A DNA stretch of 46,961 nt from an uncultured Clostridia bacterium (GCA_947627255.1 CANQVI010000007.1:1-46961), one strand, 5' to 3'; counted from the first letter of the stretch, positions 1-9,721 are shown. The notes: generated by a model from the sequence alone, not told the origin. Translations and numbers: made by a program.

Positions 1-143
1 CCTTAATGGTTCTAACGCAATTATATGACTGGATAAATAGTTATTATCCTAAAACATATAAAAAATCTTTTGTATATCGAATACATATAATTACTTATAT
101 TATATCATTATTTTCATTATTTTTCAATTTTATGTATATTTGA
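1..143 (+). CDS. C-terminal end of a CDS truncated by the window edge, probably membrane protein (...LYDWINSYYPKTYKKSFVYRIHIITYIISLFSLFFNFMYI*)
   Basis: Frame 3 is open from the window edge to TGA at 141-143, with a hydrophobic C-terminus, and is followed by a strong hairpin at 226-256. Confidence 0.45.
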   Translation, partial: LMVLTQLYDWINSYYPKTYKKSFVYRIHIITYIISLFSLFFNFMYI

Positions 144-225
144 TAGTCTCTTATAATTACTAAAATATCATTTTTAGCAATCATAGTTTATACAACATAT
201 AATTTTTATATTTATTTAAAAAAAT

Positions 226-256
226 GTAAAAGGAGACATTAAATGTCTCCTTTTAC
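226..256. terminator. Perfect inverted repeat, probable intrinsic terminator of the upstream gene
   Basis: gtaaaaggagacat-taa-atgtctccttttac: 14-bp perfect stem with a 3-nt loop. Confidence 0.6.
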
Positions 257-459
257 GATACGATACAATGATATATAAGTCTATAAAAACCAATTCCCTA
301 TATATCACTTATATTATAACATATATTATCTGCCATTTCAATACAAATAGCTTAAGATTTCTCTTAAGCAGTATGTTACTATTTTAATATTATTTAAAAT
401 TTTTAATACTATGTATTATTTATTAATTAATTCAAATAATATATGTGAAGGTGTTTTTT

Positions 460-1107
460 ATGAAAAATGATAATATTATAAGTATTGTAGCAATTATAGT
501 AATTCTTTTAATTGCTTTATATATAGTTTATGCTATATTTAATTCTAATAAAGAGTTAAATTTGAATAAACTGGCAGATAGTATTTCAAATAATACAGAT
601 ATATCCAATCAATCTGCTAAAATAGAAAAAGAAATAGAATATAAAGAAACAGAATTGTCTTCCTATACTACTACACTATATGATAATAAAGAAAATAGAA
701 TGTTCAATATTAATAAAGCATGTGAAATATTAAATGATACAACTATAAAAAAAGGAGAAGAATTTTCTTTTAACACAACTATTGGTCCAATGGGAGTGGA
801 AAATGGATTTAAACTAGCTACAGGCTTTGATGCAAATGGTAAACTAATAGATATACCGGCTGGTGGTATGTGCCAAGTAAGTAGTACATTATACAATGTA
901 GCTTTACTTGCTAATTTAGAAATAACAGAAAGACACCCTCACAGTAGAAGGGTGTCCTACGTTCCATTAGATAAAGATGCTACTATATTTTATCCTGATT
1001 TAGACTTAAAATTTATTAATAATACACCAAATGATATAAAAATAAAAGCATATACAGATAATTATAATGTAACAATAAAATTATATAAAATAGAACAGTC
1101 AAATTAA
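460..1107 (+). CDS. VanW family protein with N-terminal membrane anchor
   Basis: Conserved VanW core FSFNTTIGP...GFKLATGFDANGKLIDIPAGGMCQVSSTLYNVALLANLEITERHPHSRRVSYVPLDKDATIFYPDLDLKFIN. The ORF track starts at 445 (GTG), but the ATG at 460 has the better-spaced SD (gaaggtg). Confidence 0.85.
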   Translation: MKNDNIISIVAIIVILLIALYIVYAIFNSNKELNLNKLADSISNNTDISNQSAKIEKEIEYKETELSSYTTTLYDNKENRMFNINKACEILNDTTIKKGEEFSFNTTIGPMGVENGFKLATGFDANGKLIDIPAGGMCQVSSTLYNVALLANLEITERHPHSRRVSYVPLDKDATIFYPDLDLKFINNTPNDIKIKAYTDNYNVTIKLYKIEQSN

Positions 1108-1123
1108 ACTGACTGTTCTATTT
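1088..1123. terminator. Bidirectional terminator-like hairpin between convergent genes
   Basis: atagaacagtca-aattaaac-tgactgttctat overlaps the stop codons of both the VanW and DivIC-like genes. Confidence 0.6.
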
Positions 1124-1432
1124 ATTTGCATCTATATATACAGTTTCATATGGTTTTACTAAACCTAATTTTTCTCTTGCAACAGATTCTATATATTCAT
1201 CTGTTGATATGTTTTCATTTTTGTTATTATAATATTCAACTAAATTCTGTTTTGACTTAATTTCATTTTCATACATTTCTATTTGAGAGTTGTATTTATT
1301 TATTTTTAGTTGTTGATTAAAAAAAGTATAACCAAAGTATACTAAAAATATAATAGAAATAACATGTATTATGTTAAGAGATTTTTTTCTCTTTCTTATG
1401 TTTCCTCTTCCCTTTATCTCTTGTTTTTTCAT
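1118..1432 (-). CDS. Septum formation initiator family protein (DivIC/FtsB-like)
   Basis: Short basic N-terminus, single TM, coiled coil and the C-terminal pattern EYIESVAREKLGLVKPYETVYI; located next to yabPQ as in many spore formers. Confidence 0.8.
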   Translation of the reverse strand: MKKQEIKGRGNIRKRKKSLNIIHVISIIFLVYFGYTFFNQQLKINKYNSQIEMYENEIKSKQNLVEYYNNKNENISTDEYIESVAREKLGLVKPYETVYIDANK

Positions 1433-1922
1433 TATTTTTCAACCCTCTTTTTTTAAAATTATTTTTATTGTCAAAAACAGATAGTAGTTTACATTTTAAA
1501 TTTATCACAAGCGAAAACAATTTGCAACATTTTTTTACTATTTTTTTAATTAATTTATTTACTATACTATATATTAATTGTAATGGAACACATAAAAATA
1601 TTATAAAATTTTTTATACCGGAAAATATAAATTTATATATTTTAATTAAAAATTTACTAATAAATTTTCTACTTATACCAATTCCTATTAATAAAGCAAT
1701 TAACATATAGAATCTAATATCTTCATCTAATATAGCTATTATGTAGAATACTGATACAATAGTTATTATAATAAAAAATATAATATCTTGTATCATAACA
1801 ACATATATAGAATTTTTTTGTTTTATTACCCTTAACGTTCTAAATATATCAAAAATACAAGATATTATAATTCCTAATATAATAAAAAATGAAAAATTTG
1901 TTACTTGTTTTATTATCGACAT
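1374..1922 (-). CDS. yabQ: Spore cortex biosynthesis protein YabQ
   Basis: Multi-TM protein with the IFDIFRTLRVIKQKNS...QDIIFFIIITIVSVF pattern; context yabP-yabQ-divIC. Confidence 0.75.
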   Translation of the reverse strand: MSIIKQVTNFSFFIILGIIISCIFDIFRTLRVIKQKNSIYVVMIQDIIFFIIITIVSVFYIIAILDEDIRFYMLIALLIGIGISRKFISKFLIKIYKFIFSGIKNFIIFLCVPLQLIYSIVNKLIKKIVKKCCKLFSLVINLKCKLLSVFDNKNNFKKRGLKNNEKTRDKGKRKHKKEKKIS

Positions 1923-1926
1923 ACAC

Positions 1927-2214
1927 TTACTTAAATAGTTTATTCATTAAACCTTGCTTTTTATTTTGAACTGCATCAGAATACGCAATAGCACTAGCCC
2001 TTCCCTCTATTATTAGCTCGTTGTTTTCTAAATTCAGTTTATTCATTTTCAAATTTTCTCCTTTAATTGTTAATAGCCCTAAATCTGTTTGAACAATTAC
2101 CAATTCATCATCAAAGCTATGGATATCTTCAACACCAGTAACTACTGTTTTTTCTCTATTTTGAATTACAATATTTTGCTCTTTAAATGTTTTATTTTTA
2201 TCTTCCATGTTCAA
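1927..2214 (-). CDS. yabP: Sporulation protein YabP
   Basis: IQNREKTVVTGVEDIHSFDDELVIVQTDLGLLTIKGENLKMNKLNLENNELIIEGRASAIAYSD is YabP/YqfC-like; context. Confidence 0.8.
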   Translation of the reverse strand: MNMEDKNKTFKEQNIVIQNREKTVVTGVEDIHSFDDELVIVQTDLGLLTIKGENLKMNKLNLENNELIIEGRASAIAYSDAVQNKKQGLMNKLFK

Positions 2215-2253
2215 TCACCTAATATTATATATGCAAATACACTATTTATTATA

Positions 2254-2282
2254 ACAAAAAAGATAGGTAAATTTACCTATCT
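2254..2282 (-). terminator. Intrinsic terminator for the HAD-like gene
   Basis: Perfect palindrome agataggtaaatttacctatct (2261-2282) followed on the minus strand by a T6 tract. Confidence 0.6.
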
Positions 2283-2745
2283 AATATAATCTAACATTAT
2301 CAATTCCTTCGAACTCTTTTACCTTTATATGTTTAATGTATTTTTTTAAGTTCTCATCTACTTGATTTATACACATATTCTTTTCACCGCCAACACTTTT
2401 GCAATCATCTTCAATTAGTATGTCTGGCTGTTCCTCTTTAATTAATGTACCATAATCTTGATTTTTTTCTCTATAACCTACCATTGAACCTACAAAGCCT
2501 AAATCATCTAAATGCTGTGCAAACTTCATTGCATTTCTTCCTTTTTGAGAAGTTAAATATATAATTTCATACCCTACTTCTTGCCATTTTTTTATAATGT
2601 TAATTGCATCTCCTATAGGTACATAACTATTCATATTAATTCTTGAAAATATATTATTATGTTTTGGTTTTAAAATTGTTCCTTCAGAAAATATCATAAT
2701 TTTTTTATTATTGTTTTTTATTTTATCTATTATTATAAACCCCAT
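2281..2745 (-). CDS. HAD-like / conserved hypothetical protein downstream of uvrB
   Basis: 154 aa with YVPIGDAINIIKKWQEVGYEIIYLTSQKGRNAMKFAQHLDDLGF...DILIEDDCKSVGG, resembling HAD motifs II/IV; SD aggtgat. Confidence 0.55.
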   Translation of the reverse strand: MGFIIIDKIKNNNKKIMIFSEGTILKPKHNNIFSRINMNSYVPIGDAINIIKKWQEVGYEIIYLTSQKGRNAMKFAQHLDDLGFVGSMVGYREKNQDYGTLIKEEQPDILIEDDCKSVGGEKNMCINQVDENLKKYIKHIKVKEFEGIDNVRLY

Positions 2746-2755
2746 AACATATCAC

Positions 2756-4732
2756 CTATTTCATATTTTTTAGTTCTTCAATAAAATCTCTTATTGTAGC
2801 TGCTTTTTCAAATTCGTATTTTCTAGCATAGTTCATCATTTCTTCTGTTAATCTTTCAATAGATTCTTCTATAGTCTCACCACGTTTTAAGTTTATCTCT
2901 TTATTTTCCTCTTCTTGGTATGTAGCTTTAACACTATCTCTTACCTCTTTAATTATTGTGTGTGGTACTATATTATGTTCTTCGTTATACTTCATTTGTA
3001 TATTTCTTCTTCTATTTGTTTCATGTATAGCATTTTCCATTGATTCGGTTAACTCATCTGCATACATTATTACTCTACCATTAGAATTTCTAGCAGCTCT
3101 TCCTATTGTTTGTATTAGTGATCTTTCACTTCTTAAAAAGCCTTCTTTATCTGCATCAAGTATTGTAACAAGCGATACTTCTGGAATATCTAGTCCTTCT
3201 CTTAATAAGTTAATTCCAACAAGTACATCAAACTTACCAAGTCTTAAATCTCTTATTATTTCAAGTCTATCAAGTGCTTCAATATCTGAATGCATATATC
3301 TTACTTTTATATCTTTTTCAGATAAATATGCTGTTAGTTCTTCTGCCATTTTTTTAGTTAATGTTGTAACAAGTACTCTTTCTCCATTTGCTACAGTTTC
3401 TCTTATATTTTGTGTTAAGTCTTCTATTTGTCCATCTGTAGGTTTTACTATTATTTGTGGATCTAATAGCCCTGTAGGACGTATTATTTGTTCTGCAACA
3501 AGACTTGAATGTTCTTTTTCATAATCTGCTGGAGTCGCACTACAAAATACAACTTGTTTTACTTTCTTCTCCCATTCATCAAAACGAAGTGGTCTGTTAT
3601 CATAAGCTGATGGAAGTCTAAAGCCATTTTCAACAAGAGATTCTTTTCTTGCTCTATCTCCATTATACATACCTCTAATTTGTGGTATTGTAACATGTGA
3701 TTCATCAATTACAACTAAGAAATCATCTCCAAAATAGTCAAAAAGTGTATATGGTGTAGAGCCTTTACCTCTACCAGATAATATAGCAGAATAGTTTTCT
3801 ATTCCTTGACAAAATCCAGTTTCTTTAAGCATTTCCATATCAAAATTAGTTCTTTGCTCTATTCTATATGCTTCAACTATTTTATCTCTATCTTTAAAAT
3901 ATTTAACTCTTTCTTCCATTTCTTTTTTAATTTTATCTATTGCAGAATCTATTTTTTCTCTTTGTATTACATAGTGAGATTTAGGATATATAAATTCATG
4001 CTTAGATGTAGCTTTTACTTTGCCTGTAATTGCCTCTACAAGGCATACTCTGTCTATTTCATCACCAAAGAATTCTAAACGTATTATTTCTTCATTATTT
4101 CCAGCAGGAAATATGTCTAATACATCTCCTTTTACTCTAAACTCTCCTCTTTTAAAATCTATATCTGCTCTTGTATATTGCATTTCAACAAGACGTTCTA
4201 ATATTTCATCTCTTTCAATTTTCATACCAGGTCTTACTGAAAGAACTAAATTGGTATAATCTTCTGGAGAACCAAGTGAATAAATTGAAGATACTGATGC
4301 AACAATTATTACATCTTTTCTTTCAAAAAGGGCTGCTGTTGCACTATGTCTTAATTTATCTATTTCATCATTTATTTGGCTCTCTTTTTCAATATATGTA
4401 TCAGTAGAGGCAATATATGCTTCAGGTTGGTAATAATCATAATATGAAATAAAATATTCAACTGCGTTTTCAGGGAAGAACTCCTTGAATTCGCTATAAA
4501 GTTGTCCTGCAAGTGTTTTATTATGCGTCATAATGATAGTTGGCTTTTGTACTTGTTCAATAACATTTGCTATTGTAAATGTTTTTCCACTACCTGTAAC
4601 ACCAAGTAGAGTTTCGCCTTTATTTCCACTTTTTATGCCATCTACAAGTGCTTTTATAGCCTCAGGTTGATCTCCTGTAGGTTTAAATTTCGAATGTAAT
4701 TTAAACAATTTTTCCTCTGGTTTTCTTTCCAT
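2756..4732 (-). CDS. uvrB: UvrABC system protein B (excinuclease ABC subunit B)
   Basis: 658 aa; Walker [50 protein letters not shown]-terminal UvrC-binding region. Confidence 0.98.
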   Translation of the reverse strand: MERKPEEKLFKLHSKFKPTGDQPEAIKALVDGIKSGNKGETLLGVTGSGKTFTIANVIEQVQKPTIIMTHNKTLAGQLYSEFKEFFPENAVEYFISYYDYYQPEAYIASTDTYIEKESQINDEIDKLRHSATAALFERKDVIIVASVSSIYSLGSPEDYTNLVLSVRPGMKIERDEILERLVEMQYTRADIDFKRGEFRVKGDVLDIFPAGNNEEIIRLEFFGDEIDRVCLVEAITGKVKATSKHEFIYPKSHYVIQREKIDSAIDKIKKEMEERVKYFKDRDKIVEAYRIEQRTNFDMEMLKETGFCQGIENYSAILSGRGKGSTPYTLFDYFGDDFLVVIDESHVTIPQIRGMYNGDRARKESLVENGFRLPSAYDNRPLRFDEWEKKVKQVVFCSATPADYEKEHSSLVAEQIIRPTGLLDPQIIVKPTDGQIEDLTQNIRETVANGERVLVTTLTKKMAEELTAYLSEKDIKVRYMHSDIEALDRLEIIRDLRLGKFDVLVGINLLREGLDIPEVSLVTILDADKEGFLRSERSLIQTIGRAARNSNGRVIMYADELTESMENAIHETNRRRNIQMKYNEEHNIVPHTIIKEVRDSVKATYQEEENKEINLKRGETIEESIERLTEEMMNYARKYEFEKAATIRDFIEELKNMK

Positions 4733-4818
4733 TTTTTTCCTTTCTTTATCCCTTAAAAGGTTATATTTCTACGTTCATTTTTTACTATATAATAATATCA
4801 TTTTTTGCTTGAATAAAC

Positions 4819-4850
4819 AAGGCTTTTAAGAAACCTTTGTTTTATTAAGG
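4819..4850 (-). terminator. Stem-loop in the intergenic region upstream of uvrB (3' of the ATPase-PepD gene)
   Basis: aaacaagg-cttttaagaaa-cctttgttt; a near-identical element recurs at 12255-12288. Confidence 0.45.
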
Positions 4851-4908
4851 ATTTCTATCATATATTTTATACCACAATATATAGATAAAGAAAAGTATTA
4901 TATTTACA

Positions 4909-7104
4909 TTATTTGTTAAAATCTATCTGTACTATTTCCTTTACTAAATTCCACATTCTCTCCATTGAAGATATAGATAATCTCTCGCGTGGTGAATGTA
5001 CATCAAAAGTATTTGGTCCTATTGCTATATAGTCTACATTTTCCATTCGTTTTTTAAAAAAGCCTCCCTCAAGTACCCCTTGCGTTATTATTTTCTCTAT
5101 TTTCTTATTGTTATTTTTTTTATATAAATCGCTTACATACTTTACAAGATTAGAATTATAGTCTGGTTCAAAGCCATATAATTCTTGAGACCAAATTATT
5201 TCTAATTTATTTTCCTTTACTTGTTCCTTAAGTTTTTCTAAATAATCTTGTTTAAGTTTTGTATTATTACTTCTAAGTGAATAGTCTATTCTAATATAAT
5301 TATCCACAATATTTACTGCACCAAGATTTGCAGACAGAATTTGATTTTTTTCTGAGTCAAAATTAAGTGCTCCATTATTAAAATCATACATAAATTTTAT
5401 TACTCTTTCTGATACATCACTATCCATTACTTTTAGGTTTTTATCTATATTCTTGACCTTTTCAAATACTATATTTTCATTGTTAAAATTTTCTCTTTGT
5501 TTTAATAATATATCTTCAATTTTTGATACATCAAAACTATTCTTTTCTACTGCAAATTGTACTTTAAATTCTCTAGGAATTACATTTACTTTTCCAGAGC
5601 TTGAAATATCTATTATTTTTACTTTATCTATTTCGTTTAATACTTGTGCTCCTAGTTTTATTGGGTTACCTCTAGTGACATCTGCTATATTTCCACCGGA
5701 GTGTCCTCCTCTAAAATTTGAATATTCTAAATTATATATATAATAATCTTCTAATTGTACTTTTTTATCATATTCAATATTTATTTTTCCATACCACTCC
5801 ATACAATTAGCACTACTTATTATCATTTTTCCCTCTTTTCCACAGTCTAAAGATATTATTCTTTTAGCAGATATTTTATTTATATCTATCTCTTTTACAC
5901 CTATCATTGTAGTTTCTTCTTGAACTGTAAATATACATTCAAGTTTTGGCATTTTAATATTGCTATCAAGTAAAGCAAGCATTAAACTTACACCTGCTCC
6001 ATTATCTGCTCCAAGTGTAGTGTTGTCTGCTCGTATATAATCTTCTTCTACAATAAGAGAAATTGGATCTTTAGTAAAATCATGAGTGGAAGTAGTTGTT
6101 TTTTCACATACCATATCTAAGTGTGCTTGAAAAGCTAGTGTATCATATTCTTTATATTCCTCATCTGCAGGTTTTGTAACTATAACGTTATAATACTCAT
6201 CTGTATAATAACTTAAACCTCGTTTTTTAGCAAATTCTACAATGTAATCTCTAATATTTTTCTCATTTGCTGAATTTCTAGGAATATCGCTTATTTGTTT
6301 AAAATACTTAAACACTTCTTTTGGCTCAATATTTTCTATATTCATTTTCTTTTCTCCTTTATTATAATTGAATCTTTTTAGAAATTCTTTTGTCCTTTCA
6401 TTCTTAGGATTATCTATTACCTCTTTGCCACTTTCTATTATTTGACCATTATCCATAAAAATAATTTTATCTGCCACTTCTCTTGCAAATGCAATTTCGT
6501 GAGTAACTATAATCATTGTTTTATTTTCGTTTGATAATTCTTTTATTACTTTCAGTACCTCTCCAACAAGTTCTGGGTCAAGTGCACTAGTAGGCTCATC
6601 CATACATAAAAGTTTAGAGTCCATAGCAAGACATCTAGCAATAGCTACTCTTTGCTTTTGTCCACCAGATAAATTACATGGATACATTTCTTTTTTTTCT
6701 TCTAGTCCTATCTTTTTCAACATCTTTATTGCTATTTCTTTAGCTTCTTCTTTGCTTCTTTTTAACACCTTTTCTTGAGCAAATGTAATATTTTCTAAAA
6801 CACTAATATGTGGAAATAAATTAAAATCTTGAAATACCATTCTTGTATTCATATTTATTTTTTTAATTACTTCTTTATCTGAATATTTTCCATCTTTAAT
6901 TAAATAGTTTTCATCTATTTTAACTGTTCCATTATCTATTTTTTCTAAGTTATTAATACATCTTAAAAGTGTAGATTTACCAGAACCACTTGGACCTATT
7001 ATACATAGTGTTTCACCCTCGTTTAATGAGAAAGATATGTCATTTAAAACTTTTTCTTTACCGTAATATTTGCACACGTTTTCTACTTTTAAAATTTCTT
7101 TCAT
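4909..7104 (-). CDS. In-frame fusion: polar amino-acid ABC transporter ATP-binding protein + PepD-type aminoacyl-histidine dipeptidase (M20)
   Basis: aa 1-~246 GPSGSGKSTLLRCIN...LSGGQKQRVAIARCLAMDSKLLCMDEPTSALDPELVGEVL; aa 254-731 MNIENIEPKEVFKYFKQISDIPRNSANEKNIRDYIVEFA...LAFQAHLDMVCEK...TLGADNGAGVSLMLALL (PepD). Single uninterrupted ORF. Confidence 0.92.
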   Translation of the reverse strand: MKEILKVENVCKYYGKEKVLNDISFSLNEGETLCIIGPSGSGKSTLLRCINNLEKIDNGTVKIDENYLIKDGKYSDKEVIKKINMNTRMVFQDFNLFPHISVLENITFAQEKVLKRSKEEAKEIAIKMLKKIGLEEKKEMYPCNLSGGQKQRVAIARCLAMDSKLLCMDEPTSALDPELVGEVLKVIKELSNENKTMIIVTHEIAFAREVADKIIFMDNGQIIESGKEVIDNPKNERTKEFLKRFNYNKGEKKMNIENIEPKEVFKYFKQISDIPRNSANEKNIRDYIVEFAKKRGLSYYTDEYYNVIVTKPADEEYKEYDTLAFQAHLDMVCEKTTTSTHDFTKDPISLIVEEDYIRADNTTLGADNGAGVSLMLALLDSNIKMPKLECIFTVQEETTMIGVKEIDINKISAKRIISLDCGKEGKMIISSANCMEWYGKINIEYDKKVQLEDYYIYNLEYSNFRGGHSGGNIADVTRGNPIKLGAQVLNEIDKVKIIDISSSGKVNVIPREFKVQFAVEKNSFDVSKIEDILLKQRENFNNENIVFEKVKNIDKNLKVMDSDVSERVIKFMYDFNNGALNFDSEKNQILSANLGAVNIVDNYIRIDYSLRSNNTKLKQDYLEKLKEQVKENKLEIIWSQELYGFEPDYNSNLVKYVSDLYKKNNNKKIEKIITQGVLEGGFFKKRMENVDYIAIGPNTFDVHSPRERLSISSMERMWNLVKEIVQIDFNK
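6343..6360 (-). promoter_or_regulatory. Internal SD and ATG for a possible stand-alone PepD start inside the fusion ORF
   Basis: Minus strand AAAGGAG (6360-6354), 8-nt spacer, ATG (6345-6343), in frame with the fusion ORF (codon 254). Confidence 0.6.
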
Positions 7105-7118
7105 TTTTTCTCTCCTCC

Positions 7119-7754
7119 TTAGTTATAATAATCTAGCTTCTTTTCAGTTAAATTAAAAATAATAGAGATTATTCCAACAAGTACTAAATAATATGCTCCT
7201 GCCAAAAGTAATGGAGTAATTGAAAATAAATAATTTGCTTGTTTTTGTGCTAAGCTAAACATTTCCGAAATACCTATTATCTGTGCTAAAGAAGTAGTTT
7301 TTACTAAAGATATAACCTCATTAGAAGTTGCAGGTAAAATCTTTTTTACTACTTGTGGAAGTATTATATACATGTATATTTGAAATTTATTTAGTCCTAA
7401 AGTATAAGCTGCTTCAGTTTGTCCCTTAGGTATACTATTTATACCACTTCTAAATATTTCACTAAAATATGCTGTGTAATTTACTACAAATGCAATTATA
7501 ATTGCAATAAATCTATCCATAGATAATTTAAACATATAATATGGAGCAAAATACACAAATATTATTTGAAGTACCATAGGAGTTCCTCGAATGATTAAAA
7601 TATATAATGCAGTTATTTTAGAAATTATTATATTTTTTGAATTTCTAAGAATGGCTACTATTATTCCAAGAGGAATAGAAAGTACTAATGTTATTGCAAA
7701 AATGACAAGAGTTGTTCCAAGTCCAGAAAACAAAATCTTACATAAATTAAACAT
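7119..7754 (-). CDS. Amino-acid ABC transporter permease
   Basis: LYILIIRGTPMVLQIIFVYF...SGINSIPKGQTEAAYTLGLNKFQIYMYIILPQVVKKILPATSNEVISLVKTTSLAQIIG, the HisMQ/GlnP family signature. Confidence 0.95.
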   Translation of the reverse strand: MFNLCKILFSGLGTTLVIFAITLVLSIPLGIIVAILRNSKNIIISKITALYILIIRGTPMVLQIIFVYFAPYYMFKLSMDRFIAIIIAFVVNYTAYFSEIFRSGINSIPKGQTEAAYTLGLNKFQIYMYIILPQVVKKILPATSNEVISLVKTTSLAQIIGISEMFSLAQKQANYLFSITPLLLAGAYYLVLVGIISIIFNLTEKKLDYYN

Positions 7755-7757
7755 ACA

Positions 7758-8567
7758 CTATTCCTCCTGTAATTTAACCATTGGTTCTCCTAACCATTTA
7801 ATAGAAATCTCATCTATTTTTCCTTCTTTTTCTAATTCTAACATTGCATTTTCTATTTTTTCTTTAAGTTCTTCATTTCCTAGCTTAAAAGCAATTACAC
7901 TACCACTTGCTGTTGAAATATTATATGAAGGTATTGTTTTATAATCTTTATTTTTTGACTCAATAATATAATTTCCATAAATGCTTGATGAATAAACAGC
8001 ATCAATACCTCCTATTTCTAAGTCCATACATGCAGTTAAAAAATCTGAATATGGTATAATTTCTACTTGTTTACCAAGTTGAGAATTTTCTAAATCTGCC
8101 TCTTGCACAGAGCCTGATTGTACCCCTATTTTTTTCCCTACTAATTCTTCTTGAGAGCTAATTTTATTATCTCCTTTTAGCATAAAATACATTTCTCCTT
8201 TTAAGTATTTTCTAGATAAAGTCATTATCTTTTCTCTTTCTGCATTATATGCAAATCCATTCCAAATACAGTCAATATTTCCACTATTTAATTCTTGTTC
8301 TTTAGATGCCCATGAAATTGGTTGAAATTTAACTTCCATTCCAAGTTTTTCTCCAACCGCTTTGGCAAGATCAATATCTAAACCTACTATTTCATTATTT
8401 TCATCTCTATATCCATAAGGAGGAAAACTATCATCTAACCCTATAATTAATTGATTTTTTCTAGTATCCTCTTGTTTTATAGTTGTTAGAGTTATAACCC
8501 CCACACAAAATACAATAATTGATATTAATAACACAATAAAAATTTTCTTATTCATAACATTTTTCAC
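7758..8567 (-). CDS. Amino-acid ABC transporter substrate-binding protein (SBP_bac_3)
   Basis: LIIGLDDSFPPYGYRDENNEIVGLDIDLAKAVGEKLGMEVKFQPISWASKEQELNSGNIDCIWNGF. The start may be ATG at 8555, which sits behind an aggtga SD; the ORF track starts at GTG 8567. Confidence 0.93.
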   Translation of the reverse strand: MKNVMNKKIFIVLLISIIVFCVGVITLTTIKQEDTRKNQLIIGLDDSFPPYGYRDENNEIVGLDIDLAKAVGEKLGMEVKFQPISWASKEQELNSGNIDCIWNGFAYNAEREKIMTLSRKYLKGEMYFMLKGDNKISSQEELVGKKIGVQSGSVQEADLENSQLGKQVEIIPYSDFLTACMDLEIGGIDAVYSSSIYGNYIIESKNKDYKTIPSYNISTASGSVIAFKLGNEELKEKIENAMLELEKEGKIDEISIKWLGEPMVKLQEE

Positions 8568-8667
8568 CTATTTTTTCTACCTTTCTTATTTACTTTCTTT
8601 TTTTAAAATTCGAATTTTATTTGTTCCTTGAATTAAAATACAGATTATGAAGTATATTATTTAAAAC

Positions 8668-8740
8668 AAAAAAAGACATATAAAAAAGACTATTTATAGA
8701 ATTTTTATTTCCTACAAATAGTCTTATATATGTCTTTAAA
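8668..8740 (-). terminator. Attenuator terminator in the leader of the ABC transporter operon
   Basis: Minus-strand RNA AAAGACAUAUAUAAGACUAUUUGUAG...CUAUAAAUAGUCUUUUUUAUAUGUC followed by a U7 tract, upstream of the SBP gene. Confidence 0.75.
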
Positions 8741-8746
8741 GTATAT

Positions 8747-8820
8747 ATTTTTAAACTATCGTAGGTACAGCAAACTAAGCCTGTACCTACTAATACAAAA
8801 TTTTAGTAGTTACAAGCTCC
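8747..8820 (-). promoter_or_regulatory. Mutually exclusive pairing segments of an amino-acid attenuator
   Basis: gtaggtacag (8761-8770) pairs perfectly with ctgtacctac (8781-8790); 8777-8790 can also pair with 8806-8820; 8747-8770 can pair with the leader ORF or with cctacaaatag (8711-8721) of the terminator. Confidence 0.6.
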
Positions 8821-8863
8821 TACGATGATGATGTATACTATTGTTTAAAAATACTAACTTCAT
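8810..8863 (-). CDS. Histidine leader peptide MKLVFLNNSIHHHRRSL
   Basis: 18-codon ORF with SD GAAAGGAAG, three consecutive CAT codons and stop; lies between a sigma-A promoter and a terminator hairpin, upstream of an amino-acid transporter operon. Confidence 0.75.
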   Translation of the reverse strand: MKLVFLNNSIHHHRRSL

Positions 8864-8912
8864 AATCTTTTCTTCCTTTCAATAGAACATTTTTTATGTT
8901 CAACATATTTCT

Positions 8913-8941
8913 ATATTAGCACAGTATTTATAAATTGTCAA
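8913..8941 (-). promoter_or_regulatory. Sigma-A promoter of the His-leader/ABC operon
   Basis: Minus strand TTGACA (8941-8936), 17-nt spacer, TAATAT (8918-8913). Confidence 0.7.
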
Positions 8942-9022
8942 ATTAAAATTATAGAATTTTTAAATTTTATTGCATATTTATCTTTTTTATAATTTTTATG
9001 ATACAATATTTATGGTGATAAC

Positions 9023-9721
9023 ATGAATATAAATATAATAGTACACAAAGACGCAGAAAAAAATGAAATTAATATTTCGGAATTCAAAGACAAAATTATT
9101 CAACTTTTTAAAGAAAAAAAAGTAGATGAATATTTTTTTAATCATTCATACGTACTAAATAAAGATATAAAAATAAATTTTATGAGTAAAAAAGAGTTAG
9201 ATAATCATATTATTTCTATTGATAAATCTTTTAACAATATAGTACCTAAATGGGTTACTGGCATAACAACTGACACTGGCATATATATGGTTACACCAAC
9301 TCAAAATACAATTAATGAAGATATAATTTTAGCACTACATGAGTCAATACATTATTTATCTAAACAATTAAAAGAATGTCCAAATAATGTCAGATACCTA
9401 TTTTTAGAAGAAGCTATATCTACTTATATATGTTCACAAATGACTACTGGAAAATTTAGCAAAATTGTTGAAGACTATAATACTAATAACTTACGAACTA
9501 TAAGCTCATTATTAAATTCAAACGGAAATAAAGAATTTGCAGATAATAATGGATATTACTATGCATTTTTCTTTATGAAGTTCTTAAAAAATAAGTATAA
9601 AAAAGAAAAAATAATAGATTATATAACAAATTCCAAAGAATTATTAGATAATTTAAAAGCACTAGAATCAGAATTTAGAAAATTTTTAATAGAACAAATT
9701 CTTTATTATACTACATTATAA
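9023..9721 (+). CDS. Putative HExxH zinc metallopeptidase, cytosolic, uncharacterised
   Basis: ALHESIHYLSKQLKE...YLFLEEAISTYICSQM: HExxH at 9338-9352 plus a downstream E; no signal peptide. Confidence 0.65.
   Translation: MNINIIVHKDAEKNEINISEFKDKIIQLFKEKKVDEYFFNHSYVLNKDIKINFMSKKELDNHIISIDKSFNNIVPKWVTGITTDTGIYMVTPTQNTINEDIILALHESIHYLSKQLKECPNNVRYLFLEEAISTYICSQMTTGKFSKIVEDYNTNNLRTISSLLNSNGNKEFADNNGYYYAFFFMKFLKNKYKKEKIIDYITNSKELLDNLKALESEFRKFLIEQILYYTTL

Noticed and set aside
663-896. Minus-strand 77-aa ORF
   Set aside because: Antisense to the conserved VanW domain.
2958-4407. Plus-strand ORFs opposite uvrB (2958-3524, 3806-4078, 4020-4259, 4171-4407)
   Set aside because: Antisense to a clear uvrB gene; low-complexity translations, no coherent motifs.
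8668-8863. T-box riboswitch upstream of the ABC operon
   Set aside because: No T-box sequence or specifier-loop architecture seen; a leader ORF with HHH codons explains the region better.
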